Shown piece after piece: positions 24,408 to 31,119 of a stretch of DNA of 32,118 nt. The position numbers and the translations under genes were made by a program. The notes below the pieces were generated by a model that saw only the letters and a list, made by a program, of their open reading frames with translations, was not told where the DNA came from and made no database searches. The stretch is from JAGLCY01 sp965369705 (GTDB lineage: Bacteria > Krumholzibacteriota > Krumholzibacteriia > LZORAL124-64-63), in assembly GCA_965369705.1 (NCBI GenBank), contig CBDURF010000015.1, positions 1 to 32,118 of the forward strand, given 5' to 3'. The stretch's first letter is position 1. Each line of letters starts with the position of its first letter.

Positions 24408-25573
24408 GGCGTCCTTTCCAACCGGCCGTCCTGGTCGACGGTCGCGGTTCCGTGCGGGGTGACAAGGCGGGCGGTGAAGCCGTCACCGCAGGTTTCCATG
24501 GACAGGGTCCACTGCGGCGGCAGGGGGCGGGACCCAGACACGGCGGAAGCCGGGTTCCGGACCGGAAGGGAAGCGGCCGGAATGCCGAGTTCCTGAAGCG
24601 ACGAGGCGAACCACCCATGATCCTGGCGCCACTGCTTCTGCAGGTAATAGACGGGCATCAGCGAATCCGCGGCCATGATGGCCCCGTGCTCGGGCGAGGC
24701 TTCGAATTCCTGGTCACCGTCCGCGGCGAACAACACCTCGCCCCACATTTCCGGATAGTGCATGGCGATCAGACCCTGGGGGGACCAGACCCAGTTGTGT
24801 TCGGGCAGGGGATTACCGGTGCCGGGATCGGTCACCTTTTCGTAGCGACCGCCGCGCGGCCGGATTTCCCACTGGACGCGGGAAAAATTTACCCGCCAGA
24901 TGTCCCCCGGCGCCGGTGGCGCGGACCGGCCCGCGGCCTGGGCCAGTACGTCCCAGGGGAACGCGATCTCCACCGACCACCCATCATCGACATCGTTTGG
25001 GTCATTCAGGGTGCCGGACACGTGCACGGCGGTCCGCAGCCCCTGGATGTCCCAGGCGTTGACCGCGGGTCCGCCGTCCCGGTAGGGCCGGATCAGCATC
25101 AGGTCCCACTCGGTACCCAAGGCGTTGATCTCCAACTCGTAATAGAGATGGTTGTCGCCGTCGGGGTCGATGAAGACCTCGAAATCGTTGTCATGATAGA
25201 TGACCGCGTCCCGCTGCTCGATGGTTCCCCAGACGTGGGGTTCGTCCAAGTGGGCGGCGACGTAGAAGTAGTTGTCATCCCATAACATACGAACTGCGGT
25301 GCGGTAGGCGGGCTCGGGCTTGCGGGGCCCTTCGATATCCACGAAATCCTCGGTCCAGGCGGCCGCCTGCCAGGCCTGTTCCGCCAACCGGCCGTCAACG
25401 GTCACCGGTCCGTCGGTGCGGCGGCAGACATACCGGCGAGGCGCGGACTCGAGGAAGGGGATTTCAAAACCGAAGGATCCGGTCACCGGTCCGATACACA
25501 AGCAGACCCAGGCCAGGACCGCTTTCCTGAATTGGCGGCGCAAGCGTTTGTCTGGCAGGCGGCATAATGGCAT
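24404..25573 (-). CDS. Secreted carbohydrate-binding family 9-like protein
   Basis: The protein has 389 residues. A basic N-terminus (RLRRQFRKAVLAWVCLCIG) acts as a Sec signal. Residues about 45-250 look like a CBM9/DOMON-type beta-sandwich: DGPVTVDGRLAEQAW, RTAVRMLWDDNYFYVAAHLDEPHVWGT, DNDFEVFIDPDGDNHLYYELEINA and WSVEIAFPWDVL. Those are the usual landmarks of stand-alone CBM9-like proteins often encoded beside glycoside hydrolases. The C-terminal third (EFEASPEHGAIMAADSLM onward) is unassigned. It is the first gene of the four-gene glycan operon and is linked to GH130 by an ATGA overlap. A role in capturing glycans or glycopeptides outside the inner membrane is inferred. No catalytic residues are recognised. 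Confidence 0.82.
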   Translation of the reverse strand: MPLCRLPDKRLRRQFRKAVLAWVCLCIGPVTGSFGFEIPFLESAPRRYVCRRTDGPVTVDGRLAEQAWQAAAWTEDFVDIEGPRKPEPAYRTAVRMLWDDNYFYVAAHLDEPHVWGTIEQRDAVIYHDNDFEVFIDPDGDNHLYYELEINALGTEWDLMLIRPYRDGGPAVNAWDIQGLRTAVHVSGTLNDPNDVDDGWSVEIAFPWDVLAQAAGRSAPPAPGDIWRVNFSRVQWEIRPRGGRYEKVTDPGTGNPLPEHNWVWSPQGLIAMHYPEMWGEVLFAADGDQEFEASPEHGAIMAADSLMPVYYLQKQWRQDHGWFASSLQELGIPAASLPVRNPASAVSGSRPLPPQWTLSMETCGDGFTARLVTPHGTATVDQDGRLERTP

Positions 25574-25643
25574 CAGGTGCGGACCCCACCGAAAAAACCG
25601 GATCAGGCACGGAACGAGGGGCAGATGTTACCACAATAGCCTG

Positions 25644-26285
25644 CTAGGGCAATGGATCCTTACGGATGATGTCGCACCGGCGGGGCATGATGACCAGACT
25701 CACGATTTCCCCCCGCACCGGTAGGCGAACCAGGAAATTCACCGTCACTCCGGCCTCCATCTCCGACGACCCGAAAACGAGGGTGGAACTTGCCGGTTGC
25801 CGGCAGCCGCCGGGAATTCGTCGATCTTCCAGCAGATATCCCTGATCGTGGACCACGGTGGTTCCCCTTTGGGTTTTGACCGTCAGCTCCAGGGCGCCGG
25901 GCGTCAGGGTGAGACCCACACCGGGATCGAGGCGGGCGGTGAACCGGTAATAGGCGCTGCCCGACCGGTCAGCCAGCAACCCTGAAGGAACCTGTTTTCG
26001 CCGCGCCACGCTCTTGATGATCTGGGGATCCCGGCGGGAGAAACCCTGGCTCTTGAGTTGGTCCAGTTCGGCCTCGACCCGTTCGAGCCGCAAGCGGGAT
26101 CCCGCCAGCAGTTGAAAACCTTCCCCGTTGAACTGCGCTGTGACGCGAACCGGCCTCAGGTCGGAAATTGGATAGTTGCCGGCAACCCGGGCGCAACCGC
26201 CCGCGATGAGGGCCATGGTGATGACCAAGGAAACAGCCAACCAAATGACCTGCCATTGCGGCTTGGATATCCTGGATGACGACAT
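25644..26285 (-). CDS. Putative lipoprotein of unknown function
   Basis: I do not recognise the family of this 213-residue protein. It begins with a lipoprotein-like signal (VIWLAVSLVITMALIAGGC, Cys31), although Ala instead of Leu or Val sits at position -3 of the lipobox. The mature part contains a helical stretch (LRLERVEAELDQLKSQGFSRRDPQIIKSVARRK) and then beta-rich sequence (YYRFTARLDPGVGLTLTPGALELTVKTQ). The longer open frame, starting at 26381, would add 32 residues with no signal-like character. ATG 26285 places the signal correctly and has GGGAG upstream. It ends 70 bp before the glycan operon and could be its first gene. Its start region is also the left edge of the tandem duplication to its right. 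Confidence 0.72.
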   Translation of the reverse strand: MSSSRISKPQWQVIWLAVSLVITMALIAGGCARVAGNYPISDLRPVRVTAQFNGEGFQLLAGSRLRLERVEAELDQLKSQGFSRRDPQIIKSVARRKQVPSGLLADRSGSAYYRFTARLDPGVGLTLTPGALELTVKTQRGTTVVHDQGYLLEDRRIPGGCRQPASSTLVFGSSEMEAGVTVNFLVRLPVRGEIVSLVIMPRRCDIIRKDPLP

Positions 26286-26493
26286 ACCGCTGATCTCCCG
26301 AAAGGCTGGAGGGGCGAAATCGGGAGGAAATCCTGGAAAAATTCCCAGCAAGGAGGATTCCAGGCTTGGAGCCATGTCCAATTGTGTTGGATAAATGAGT
26401 TTTTAAAAAATGCCCACGGTAACGGGTCACCATGAGATGACACCCCGAGGAATCCTGTAACTTGATCCGGCTTAAAATTTCCACACAATACCC

Positions 26494-26522
26494 TTGCAAA
26501 AAACCATAGAAAACGTTAAAAT
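26494..26522 (+). promoter_or_regulatory. Promoter of cysteine-rich protein gene, copy 1
   Basis: TTGCAA (26494-26499) and TAAAAT (26517-26522) are separated by 17 bp, in an AT-rich leader 87 bp before the ATG. The same pair recurs at the equivalent place in copy 2, which supports it. Confidence 0.62.
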
Positions 26523-26540
26523 AAAGGATCAAATCTTTAA

Positions 26541-26570
26541 ACCACCCTTCCTTTTTTGCCGGGTGTGGGT
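26541..26570 (+). other. Conserved leader element, copy 1 (imperfect hairpin with T-run in the loop)
   Basis: ACCACCC (26541-26547) can pair with GGGTGTGG (26561-26568), one base bulged, around a loop containing TTTTTT. It lies about 20 nt after the -10 box and 38 nt before the ATG. The same element, with compensating changes outside the core, occurs in copy 2 at 27582-27611. Its function is unknown. Confidence 0.4.
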
Positions 26571-26608
26571 AATTCGGACAGAATTCCTTGAGGGAGAAGA
26601 ATAGGGTC

Positions 26609-27220
26609 ATGAAAATCAAAATGATTATCGGAATGACCATATTGGCCTTGGCCTTGGTCTTTGGCGCCCAGGCGGTCATGGCGGAGTGCTCCATCGATGG
26701 GACCATCACCGCCAGCCTCAACCCCGACCCCATGGGACCAGTGTGGATGTACACCATGGTCATAACCTGGGACACGGACAGCCCATATGCCCTGAGCCAC
26801 GTCAACCTGCTCATGGATTCGGCCACGGGCTCCTGTCTCTGCGGGGATTTCCTGGATGCCTTGAGCTGGGGGGATCCGGTCGGAAGTTCCGACGGATATC
26901 CCATGCCCTGCACGGTGGACTACCAGGGATTCCTGGAGTGCGAGGGCGATCCCAGCATTCCCGAGGTGACCGGTATCCTGCTGAAGTTCGAGCCGATATA
27001 TGACGAGTTTTGTGAACCCGGGCCGACCGGCACGGCTACCTTTGTCTTCTACTCGAACCTGCCTCCTGCCCCCATCGATGAGGATGTCCTCTCAGGGGTG
27101 GACAAGAATGGTCAACAGTTCTGCTTCGGCCACATGTCGGGCGATTTCCCCTCCATGGCCTGCGATCCGGTGGGGAATGAAAATTCCAGTTGGGGCCACC
27201 TGAAGGGGATATTCCGGTAA
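26609..27220 (+). CDS. Secreted eight-cysteine protein of unknown function, copy 1
   Basis: I do not recognise this 203-residue protein. A signal peptide is clear (MKIKMIIGMTILALALVFG, cleavage after AVMA). The mature protein is acidic and rich in Gly, Pro and Asp, and has eight Cys, all conserved in the neighbouring paralogue, which suggests four disulfides formed outside the cytoplasm. Conserved blocks are WMYTMVI, SCLCGDFLDALSW, GYPMPCTV, DPSIPEV, GILLKFEPIYDEFCEPGPTG and FYSNLPPAPIDE. Sequence style suggests a beta-sandwich. An upstream TTG (26588) lies in the ribosome-site region, so ATG 26609 is chosen. The duplicated promoter and leader imply independent, similar expression of both copies. 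Seven codons before the stop reads WGHLKGIFR, the same ending as copy 2. Confidence 0.85.
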   Translation: MKIKMIIGMTILALALVFGAQAVMAECSIDGTITASLNPDPMGPVWMYTMVITWDTDSPYALSHVNLLMDSATGSCLCGDFLDALSWGDPVGSSDGYPMPCTVDYQGFLECEGDPSIPEVTGILLKFEPIYDEFCEPGPTGTATFVFYSNLPPAPIDEDVLSGVDKNGQQFCFGHMSGDFPSMACDPVGNENSSWGHLKGIFR

Positions 27221-27522
27221 AAATGCGGCGACTCCGCATCCGGGCGGATGATGGAATACCACTTTTTTCCTGAAAAGCTGGAGAGGCGAAATCGGGAAGG
27301 ATTCCTGAAAAATTTTCATCAAGGAGGATTTCCGCCCATGAAATCCCGTTCAAGTGATAGTAACTAACTGAGTTGCCGAAAACGACGGCAAAAACACATC
27401 ACCAGGGAAGAGACCTCCAAAAATCCTGTAACCTACTATAAATACAGTTTTTCAGATAAATTTAGTCCCGTATCATGAATTGAGAAATATCATAACCATT
27501 AGGCAGGTGAAAAATAATCCTC

Positions 27523-27551
27523 TTGCAGAAAGCCCCTGATTTGTGTAAAAA
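27523..27551 (+). promoter_or_regulatory. Promoter of cysteine-rich protein gene, copy 2
   Basis: TTGCAG (27523-27528) and TAAAAA (27546-27551) are separated by 17 bp and lie 97 bp before the ATG, matching the arrangement in copy 1. The -10 match is weaker than in copy 1. Confidence 0.5.
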
Positions 27552-27581
27552 TATTAGTTAGACGAAGAATCATTCTCACGA

Positions 27582-27611
27582 ACCGACCACCTTTTTTGAC
27601 CGGGTGTAGGT
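27582..27611 (+). other. Conserved leader element, copy 2
   Basis: CCACC (27587-27591) can pair with GGTG-type bases at 27603-27609 around a loop with TTTTTTGACC. It corresponds to 26541-26570 and again lies between the promoter and the ribosome site. Much of the surrounding leader is diverged, so its retention is notable. Confidence 0.38.
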
Positions 27612-27648
27612 TCACTCTGTTTAAATCTCTGAGGGAGAGGTAGAAGTT

Positions 27649-28254
27649 ATGAAAACTAAGATATTGGTCGGAGTGACCATGCTGGCCCTGGTGTTCGGAG
27701 CCCAGGCGGTCATGGCGGATTGCTTCATCGGCGGGACCATCACCGCCAGCCCCAACCCCGATCCCCTGGGACCCATTTGGATGTACACCATGGTCATCGA
27801 CTGGGACACGGGCAACGAATACTCCCTGAGCCACGCCAACCTGCTGATGGATACGGGCCTGGGCAGCTGCCTCTGCGGGGATTTCCTGGATGCCCTGAGC
27901 TGGGATGATCCGGCCGGAAGTTCCAACGGATATCCCATGCCCTGCACGGTGTACTACCAGGCGAACCTGGAATGCGATGGCGATCCCAGCATTCCCGAGG
28001 TGATCGGTATCCTGCTGAAGTTCGAGCCGATTTATGACGAGTTTTGTGAACCCGGCCCGACCGGCACGGCCACTTTCATCTTCTACTCGAACCTGCCTCC
28101 TGCCCCCATCGACGAGGAAATCCTTTCGGTGGTGGACAAGCATGCCCTGGAGTACTGCTTCGGTCATCTGGCGGGAGACTTTCCCTCCATGGTCTGTGAT
28201 CCGGTGGGCGATGTAGAGTCCAGCTGGGGTGGAGTGAAGGGTATGTTCCGGTAG
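27649..28254 (+). CDS. Secreted eight-cysteine protein of unknown function, copy 2
   Basis: This 201-residue protein is a paralogue of the preceding gene, with roughly three quarters of residues identical by eye. Its signal peptide is two residues shorter (MKTKILVGVTMLALVFGAQ, cleavage after VMA). All eight mature cysteines align: DCFIGG, SCLCGDF, PCTV, LECDGD, EFCEPG, EYCFGH and MVCDPV. Differences cluster at residues 45-60 (DWDTGNEYSLSHANLL) and near the C-terminus (VVDKHALEYCFGHLAG). The central block GILLKFEPIYDEFCEPGPTGTAT is unchanged, pointing to constraint on it. A ribosome site (GAGGGAGAGG) precedes ATG 27649. A strong terminator follows at 28281. The function is unknown; structural or binding roles outside the cell are possible. 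Confidence 0.85.
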   Translation: MKTKILVGVTMLALVFGAQAVMADCFIGGTITASPNPDPLGPIWMYTMVIDWDTGNEYSLSHANLLMDTGLGSCLCGDFLDALSWDDPAGSSNGYPMPCTVYYQANLECDGDPSIPEVIGILLKFEPIYDEFCEPGPTGTATFIFYSNLPPAPIDEEILSVVDKHALEYCFGHLAGDFPSMVCDPVGDVESSWGGVKGMFR

Positions 28255-28280
28255 GATCCGCCGACTTCGCACGATAAACG

Positions 28281-28314
28281 AAAAGCGCCCGGGAATCATC
28301 CCGGGCGCTTTTTT
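28281..28314. terminator. Strong Rho-independent terminator
   Basis: AAAAGCGCCCGGG (28281-28293) and CCCGGGCGCTTTT (28300-28312) form a perfect 13-bp stem, 9 bp of it GC-only, with a 6-nt loop, followed by more T residues to 28314. With A residues on the left arm it works in both directions, serving copy 2 (+) and the zinc-ribbon gene (-). Confidence 0.92.
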
Positions 28315-28333
28315 GGAATCAATCCTCACATGA

Positions 28334-28576
28334 TCAGAATCCGATGCCGGCCGCCTTGACGTTGGCCGGATTGTCGGCCGAGCAAGGGGTCACGCCGTAG
28401 ACCATGCCGCAATCGGGGCAGGCGGCTTCGAAGTTGATCATCTGGAAGGAATGCTCGCATTCGGAACAGGTGATCTCCAGGGGGAAGGGCATGGGCTGCT
28501 GGTGGAAGCCCATCATCCTGACCTTGTTGACGATCATCTGGCCGTCGGCGCTGGGTCCCGTGCATCCGTCGTGCAT
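28334..28576 (-). CDS. Small zinc-ribbon protein of unknown function
   Basis: The 80-residue protein contains two knuckles, CSEC and CPDC (ITCSECEHSFQMINFEAACPDCGMVYGVTPC), spaced 17 residues apart like a zinc ribbon. Two further Cys occur, in MHDGCTG at the start and TPC after the ribbon. The ending NPANVKAAGIGF is well ordered in character. It has no signal or membrane segment. Similar short proteins with a GFH-PMPFPLE stretch before the ribbon exist in diverse bacteria to my recollection, but I know of no assigned function. AGGAG lies 6 bases before ATG 28576. A shadow frame on the same strand (28326-28565) lacks such features. It may bind zinc or a redox metal. Confidence 0.8.
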   Translation of the reverse strand: MHDGCTGPSADGQMIVNKVRMMGFHQQPMPFPLEITCSECEHSFQMINFEAACPDCGMVYGVTPCSADNPANVKAAGIGF

Positions 28577-28670
28577 TTCGGCTCCTGGGTTCAGGTGGCG
28601 TGGTTGAGTTATGCTACGAAATACGTCATTATCATCCCGAATTGCAAGACTGATTTAGTCGCGATTCTAG

Positions 28671-31064
28671 TTAACGGCATACGATTTCATCGACGAAAAG
28701 CCAGCAGGGCTTCCCGCGCCCGGGGTGCCAATCCGGGCAAGCTCCGGGATTGACCCCGTGAACACCGACAAATTGCACCGCGGAGCCGTTCAGTTTTACG
28801 GCGAACTCGTGAATCAATTTATCCTGCGTCTTGTTCGACACTTCGTGGGAAACGACGCCGGCATCAAGCCAAACGACACCATCGGATGATACGGTGAACC
28901 GGACTTCCCGGGGCAGGAGGATCCAGGCGTTGACATCCTGGAGAAATCTGACCGACACACTCTCCAGTTGTCGCGGGCGACCCAGGTCCACGGTGGCGTC
29001 AAGGTCTTCGCCTTCGAACCCGGTCCAGAATCCGTCCTGGAAGTTCCGCGAACCATGGAAGCCGTTCACTATTCCGCCAGCCCCCCCGCCGGGATATCGT
29101 TCACTGGGTTCATGGAGAAAATCGATGTCCGCTCCGGCCGCCTCGTGCCTGCTTACCTCGAGAAGGGTCGGGGCGCCGTAGGGCCGGTCGTCGACGAACA
29201 GACGGGCCTGTACAAGCCAGGACGATTCCGCTCGGCCGGCCGAAGGGATTTCCAGGACTTCAGGCGCTGTATCATCGGCCGGCGTGACCGAGGGCAGACC
29301 CTGGTTTTCCGGCAGAAAACCGGGGTGGAAAGAAGGCGGCAGGGGTGACTCGAGAATGAGATACCTCACCGCGAGATCCTGTCCTGCCAGGGCGTCGGCG
29401 ACCCGGGGATCGAGTGTGATTTCCATCCGGTGGCTGGTCAGGGCGGAGTCATGATGTCCGGTGATGATCACAGGTCGGGCCGCCACGCCGGATTGGACGC
29501 CCAGATGATCCAGCACCGGTTCATGGCCGTGGAGGCGGTCAAGGAAAGCAGCAAAATCCCTCTTTTCCGCGCCGGTCCATAGAGCCTCGGCCATGGCGGT
29601 CAGGCGGGGAAAGAGCATGATGTCGACCCGTGACTGGGGGATGTATTCGGTCCAGAGATTCATTTGTCCGCCCAGGATGTGGCCGGCCGAGGCTTCGTCC
29701 AGATCAGGGGGAACGGGTCGAAAACCGAACACCTGCTGCAGATCGAGCACCCCGGGATCATAGTCGAAATAGGCGTGGCTGGTGGGCGAGACGATGACGT
29801 CGTGCCCCGCCCTGGCGGCGGTCGCGGCCTCGTCCAGGCCCCGCCAGGCCTGGACGATGTAGGTTTCCGGGTCGCCGGGCAAACCACCGGTGAGGATTTC
29901 GTCCCATCCGATGAGCCGGCGACCGCGGGCGGCGAGAAAGTTTCCGATCCTGGCGATGAACCAGCTCTGCAGTTCGTCTTCTCCGGCCAGACCCTCGTCC
30001 CTGATGCGTATCTGGCAGTGCTCGCATTTCCGCCAGCGGTCCTTGGGCACCTCGTCCCCGCCGATGTGGATGTGACCGGCCGGGAAAATTTCCATGACGT
30101 GGGTCAGCGCATCTTCCAGGAAAGCGAAGGTCTCCTCCCGTCCGGGGCAGAAGACATCCTGATGAATGCCCCACTGGGTCTCGACCGCAAACGGTCCGCC
30201 GGTGCAGGATAATTCCGGATAAGCGGCCAGGGCGGCCAGGCTGTGGCCCGGCATCTCGATCTCGGGCACAACCGTGATGAACCGTTCCGCGGCGTAAGCC
30301 ACGACTTCCCGCACATCGGCGGCGGTGTAGAACCCGCCATGGATTGATCCGTCGATTTCCGTGCGCCAGGCGCCGATTTCGGTCAGCCGAGGATAGCCGG
30401 GAATCTCCAGACGCCAGCCCTGGTCTTCGGTCAGATGCCAGTGCAGGACGTTGAACTTGTGCAGCGCAAGCTTGTCGATCAGTTCCTTGATGAACTCCAC
30501 GGACATGAAGTGCCGCCCGCAATCCAGCAGCATGCCGCGCCAGCCGAACTGCGGCTGATCCTGGATGACACCGGTGGGCAGAACCGCGGATTTCCCGGAA
30601 ACCTGCCCGTTGAGGGCCAACTGAACCAGGGTGGAGATTCCATGATGGAAGCCGGCGGGGTGCGTGGCTGAAATCTCGATGGCCTGGCCGGTGATCCGCA
30701 TCTCGTATTGCTCCGGGGCCAGCCCGGTCCTTCGCCGCAGGAAGAGTGATTCCGCAGGCTCACTCCCGGCGCCCGCCACCTGAACAGGCAGGGTGTGATC
30801 AAGAACGGGTTCCAGGCGAGCCGCGGCCCGGTCGGCCAGGGCCGACATTTCACGGCCGCCGTCCCGCACCACGATCCGCCTGAGATCACCCAGGGAAAAG
30901 GTTTCCTCGGCAGGCCGCCAGGACTTTGGCGCGGGAATCAAGGGCGGGAGGGTAGACGGTGGTTTCATAATCGGGGATCCCATTCCGTCGAAGGTAGACA
31001 GGCCAAGGACCAGAGCCAGAGCCGCGGTGAATTTCCATTTGTTGATCCGCTGCCAAAATAACAT
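28671..31064 (-). CDS. GH20 beta-N-acetylhexosaminidase with C-terminal F5/8-type domain
   Basis: This 797-residue exo-enzyme removes terminal beta-GlcNAc or GalNAc by substrate-assisted catalysis. Residues 1-30 form a Sec signal (FTAALALVLGLST), so it is exported. About 40-160 are the GH20b domain (IPAPKSW to HPAGFHHGISTL). About 165-510 are the catalytic barrel with GMLLDCGRHF, NVLHWHLTEDQGWRLEI, the Asp337-Glu338 pair in HIGGDEVPKDRW and GGQMNLWTEYI. The last ~130 residues resemble an F5/8 (discoidin)-type module (EDLDATVDLGRPRQLESVSVRFLQD), probably binding sugar. Its ATG lacks a good ribosome site. It is transcribed apart from the glycan operon but supplies the missing N-glycan step. Chitin-derived oligosaccharides are an alternative substrate. 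Confidence 0.94.
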   Translation of the reverse strand: MLFWQRINKWKFTAALALVLGLSTFDGMGSPIMKPPSTLPPLIPAPKSWRPAEETFSLGDLRRIVVRDGGREMSALADRAAARLEPVLDHTLPVQVAGAGSEPAESLFLRRRTGLAPEQYEMRITGQAIEISATHPAGFHHGISTLVQLALNGQVSGKSAVLPTGVIQDQPQFGWRGMLLDCGRHFMSVEFIKELIDKLALHKFNVLHWHLTEDQGWRLEIPGYPRLTEIGAWRTEIDGSIHGGFYTAADVREVVAYAAERFITVVPEIEMPGHSLAALAAYPELSCTGGPFAVETQWGIHQDVFCPGREETFAFLEDALTHVMEIFPAGHIHIGGDEVPKDRWRKCEHCQIRIRDEGLAGEDELQSWFIARIGNFLAARGRRLIGWDEILTGGLPGDPETYIVQAWRGLDEAATAARAGHDVIVSPTSHAYFDYDPGVLDLQQVFGFRPVPPDLDEASAGHILGGQMNLWTEYIPQSRVDIMLFPRLTAMAEALWTGAEKRDFAAFLDRLHGHEPVLDHLGVQSGVAARPVIITGHHDSALTSHRMEITLDPRVADALAGQDLAVRYLILESPLPPSFHPGFLPENQGLPSVTPADDTAPEVLEIPSAGRAESSWLVQARLFVDDRPYGAPTLLEVSRHEAAGADIDFLHEPSERYPGGGAGGIVNGFHGSRNFQDGFWTGFEGEDLDATVDLGRPRQLESVSVRFLQDVNAWILLPREVRFTVSSDGVVWLDAGVVSHEVSNKTQDKLIHEFAVKLNGSAVQFVGVHGVNPGACPDWHPGRGKPCWLFVDEIVCR

Positions 31065-31119
31065 GAAGGGATGATCCGAAGTCTTTGCTCCCCTGTAAAC
31101 CCTCGGTTATGGTGGCGGC

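Larger units (their letters stand above)
26274..27245 (+). repeat. Tandem duplication, copy 1 (about 0.97 kb: leader, promoter and cysteine-rich protein gene)
   Basis: Aligning 26274-26325 with 27246-27297 needs no gaps: both read GGATGA..ATACC..., then GAAA.GCTGGAG.GGCGAAATCGGGA. Similarity continues through AAGGAGGATT, AATCCTGTAAC, the promoter, a leader element and the whole coding region to about 15 bp past the stop. In copy 1 the first 12 bases are the start of the divergent lipoprotein gene. The sequence between the lipoprotein start and the cysteine-rich gene (323 bp) is AT-rich and non-coding. Confidence 0.8.
27246..28283 (+). repeat. Tandem duplication, copy 2 (about 1.0 kb)
   Basis: This is the second copy of the unit at 26274-27245. 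The leader between the two genes (27221-27648, 428 bp) is AT-rich and non-coding. It carries about 70 bp more than copy 1, mainly between CTGTAAC and the -35 box. The bases matching the lipoprotein start codon read ATT instead of ATG, so copy 2 keeps only a dead remnant of that gene's first codons. The exact right edge is uncertain. Confidence 0.75.

Noticed and set aside
27224..27240. Hairpin ATGCGG/CCGCAT after cysteine-rich gene copy 1
   Set aside because: Only 6 bp of stem and no T-run follow; not convincing as a terminator.
26349..27366. Tiny reading frames after AAGGAGG in both duplicated leaders (MSNCVG at 26374; MKSRSSDSN at 27339)
   Set aside because: They lie upstream of the likely promoters, differ in spacing and sequence, and show no coding conservation; the AAGGAGG is more likely a leftover of shared ancestry.
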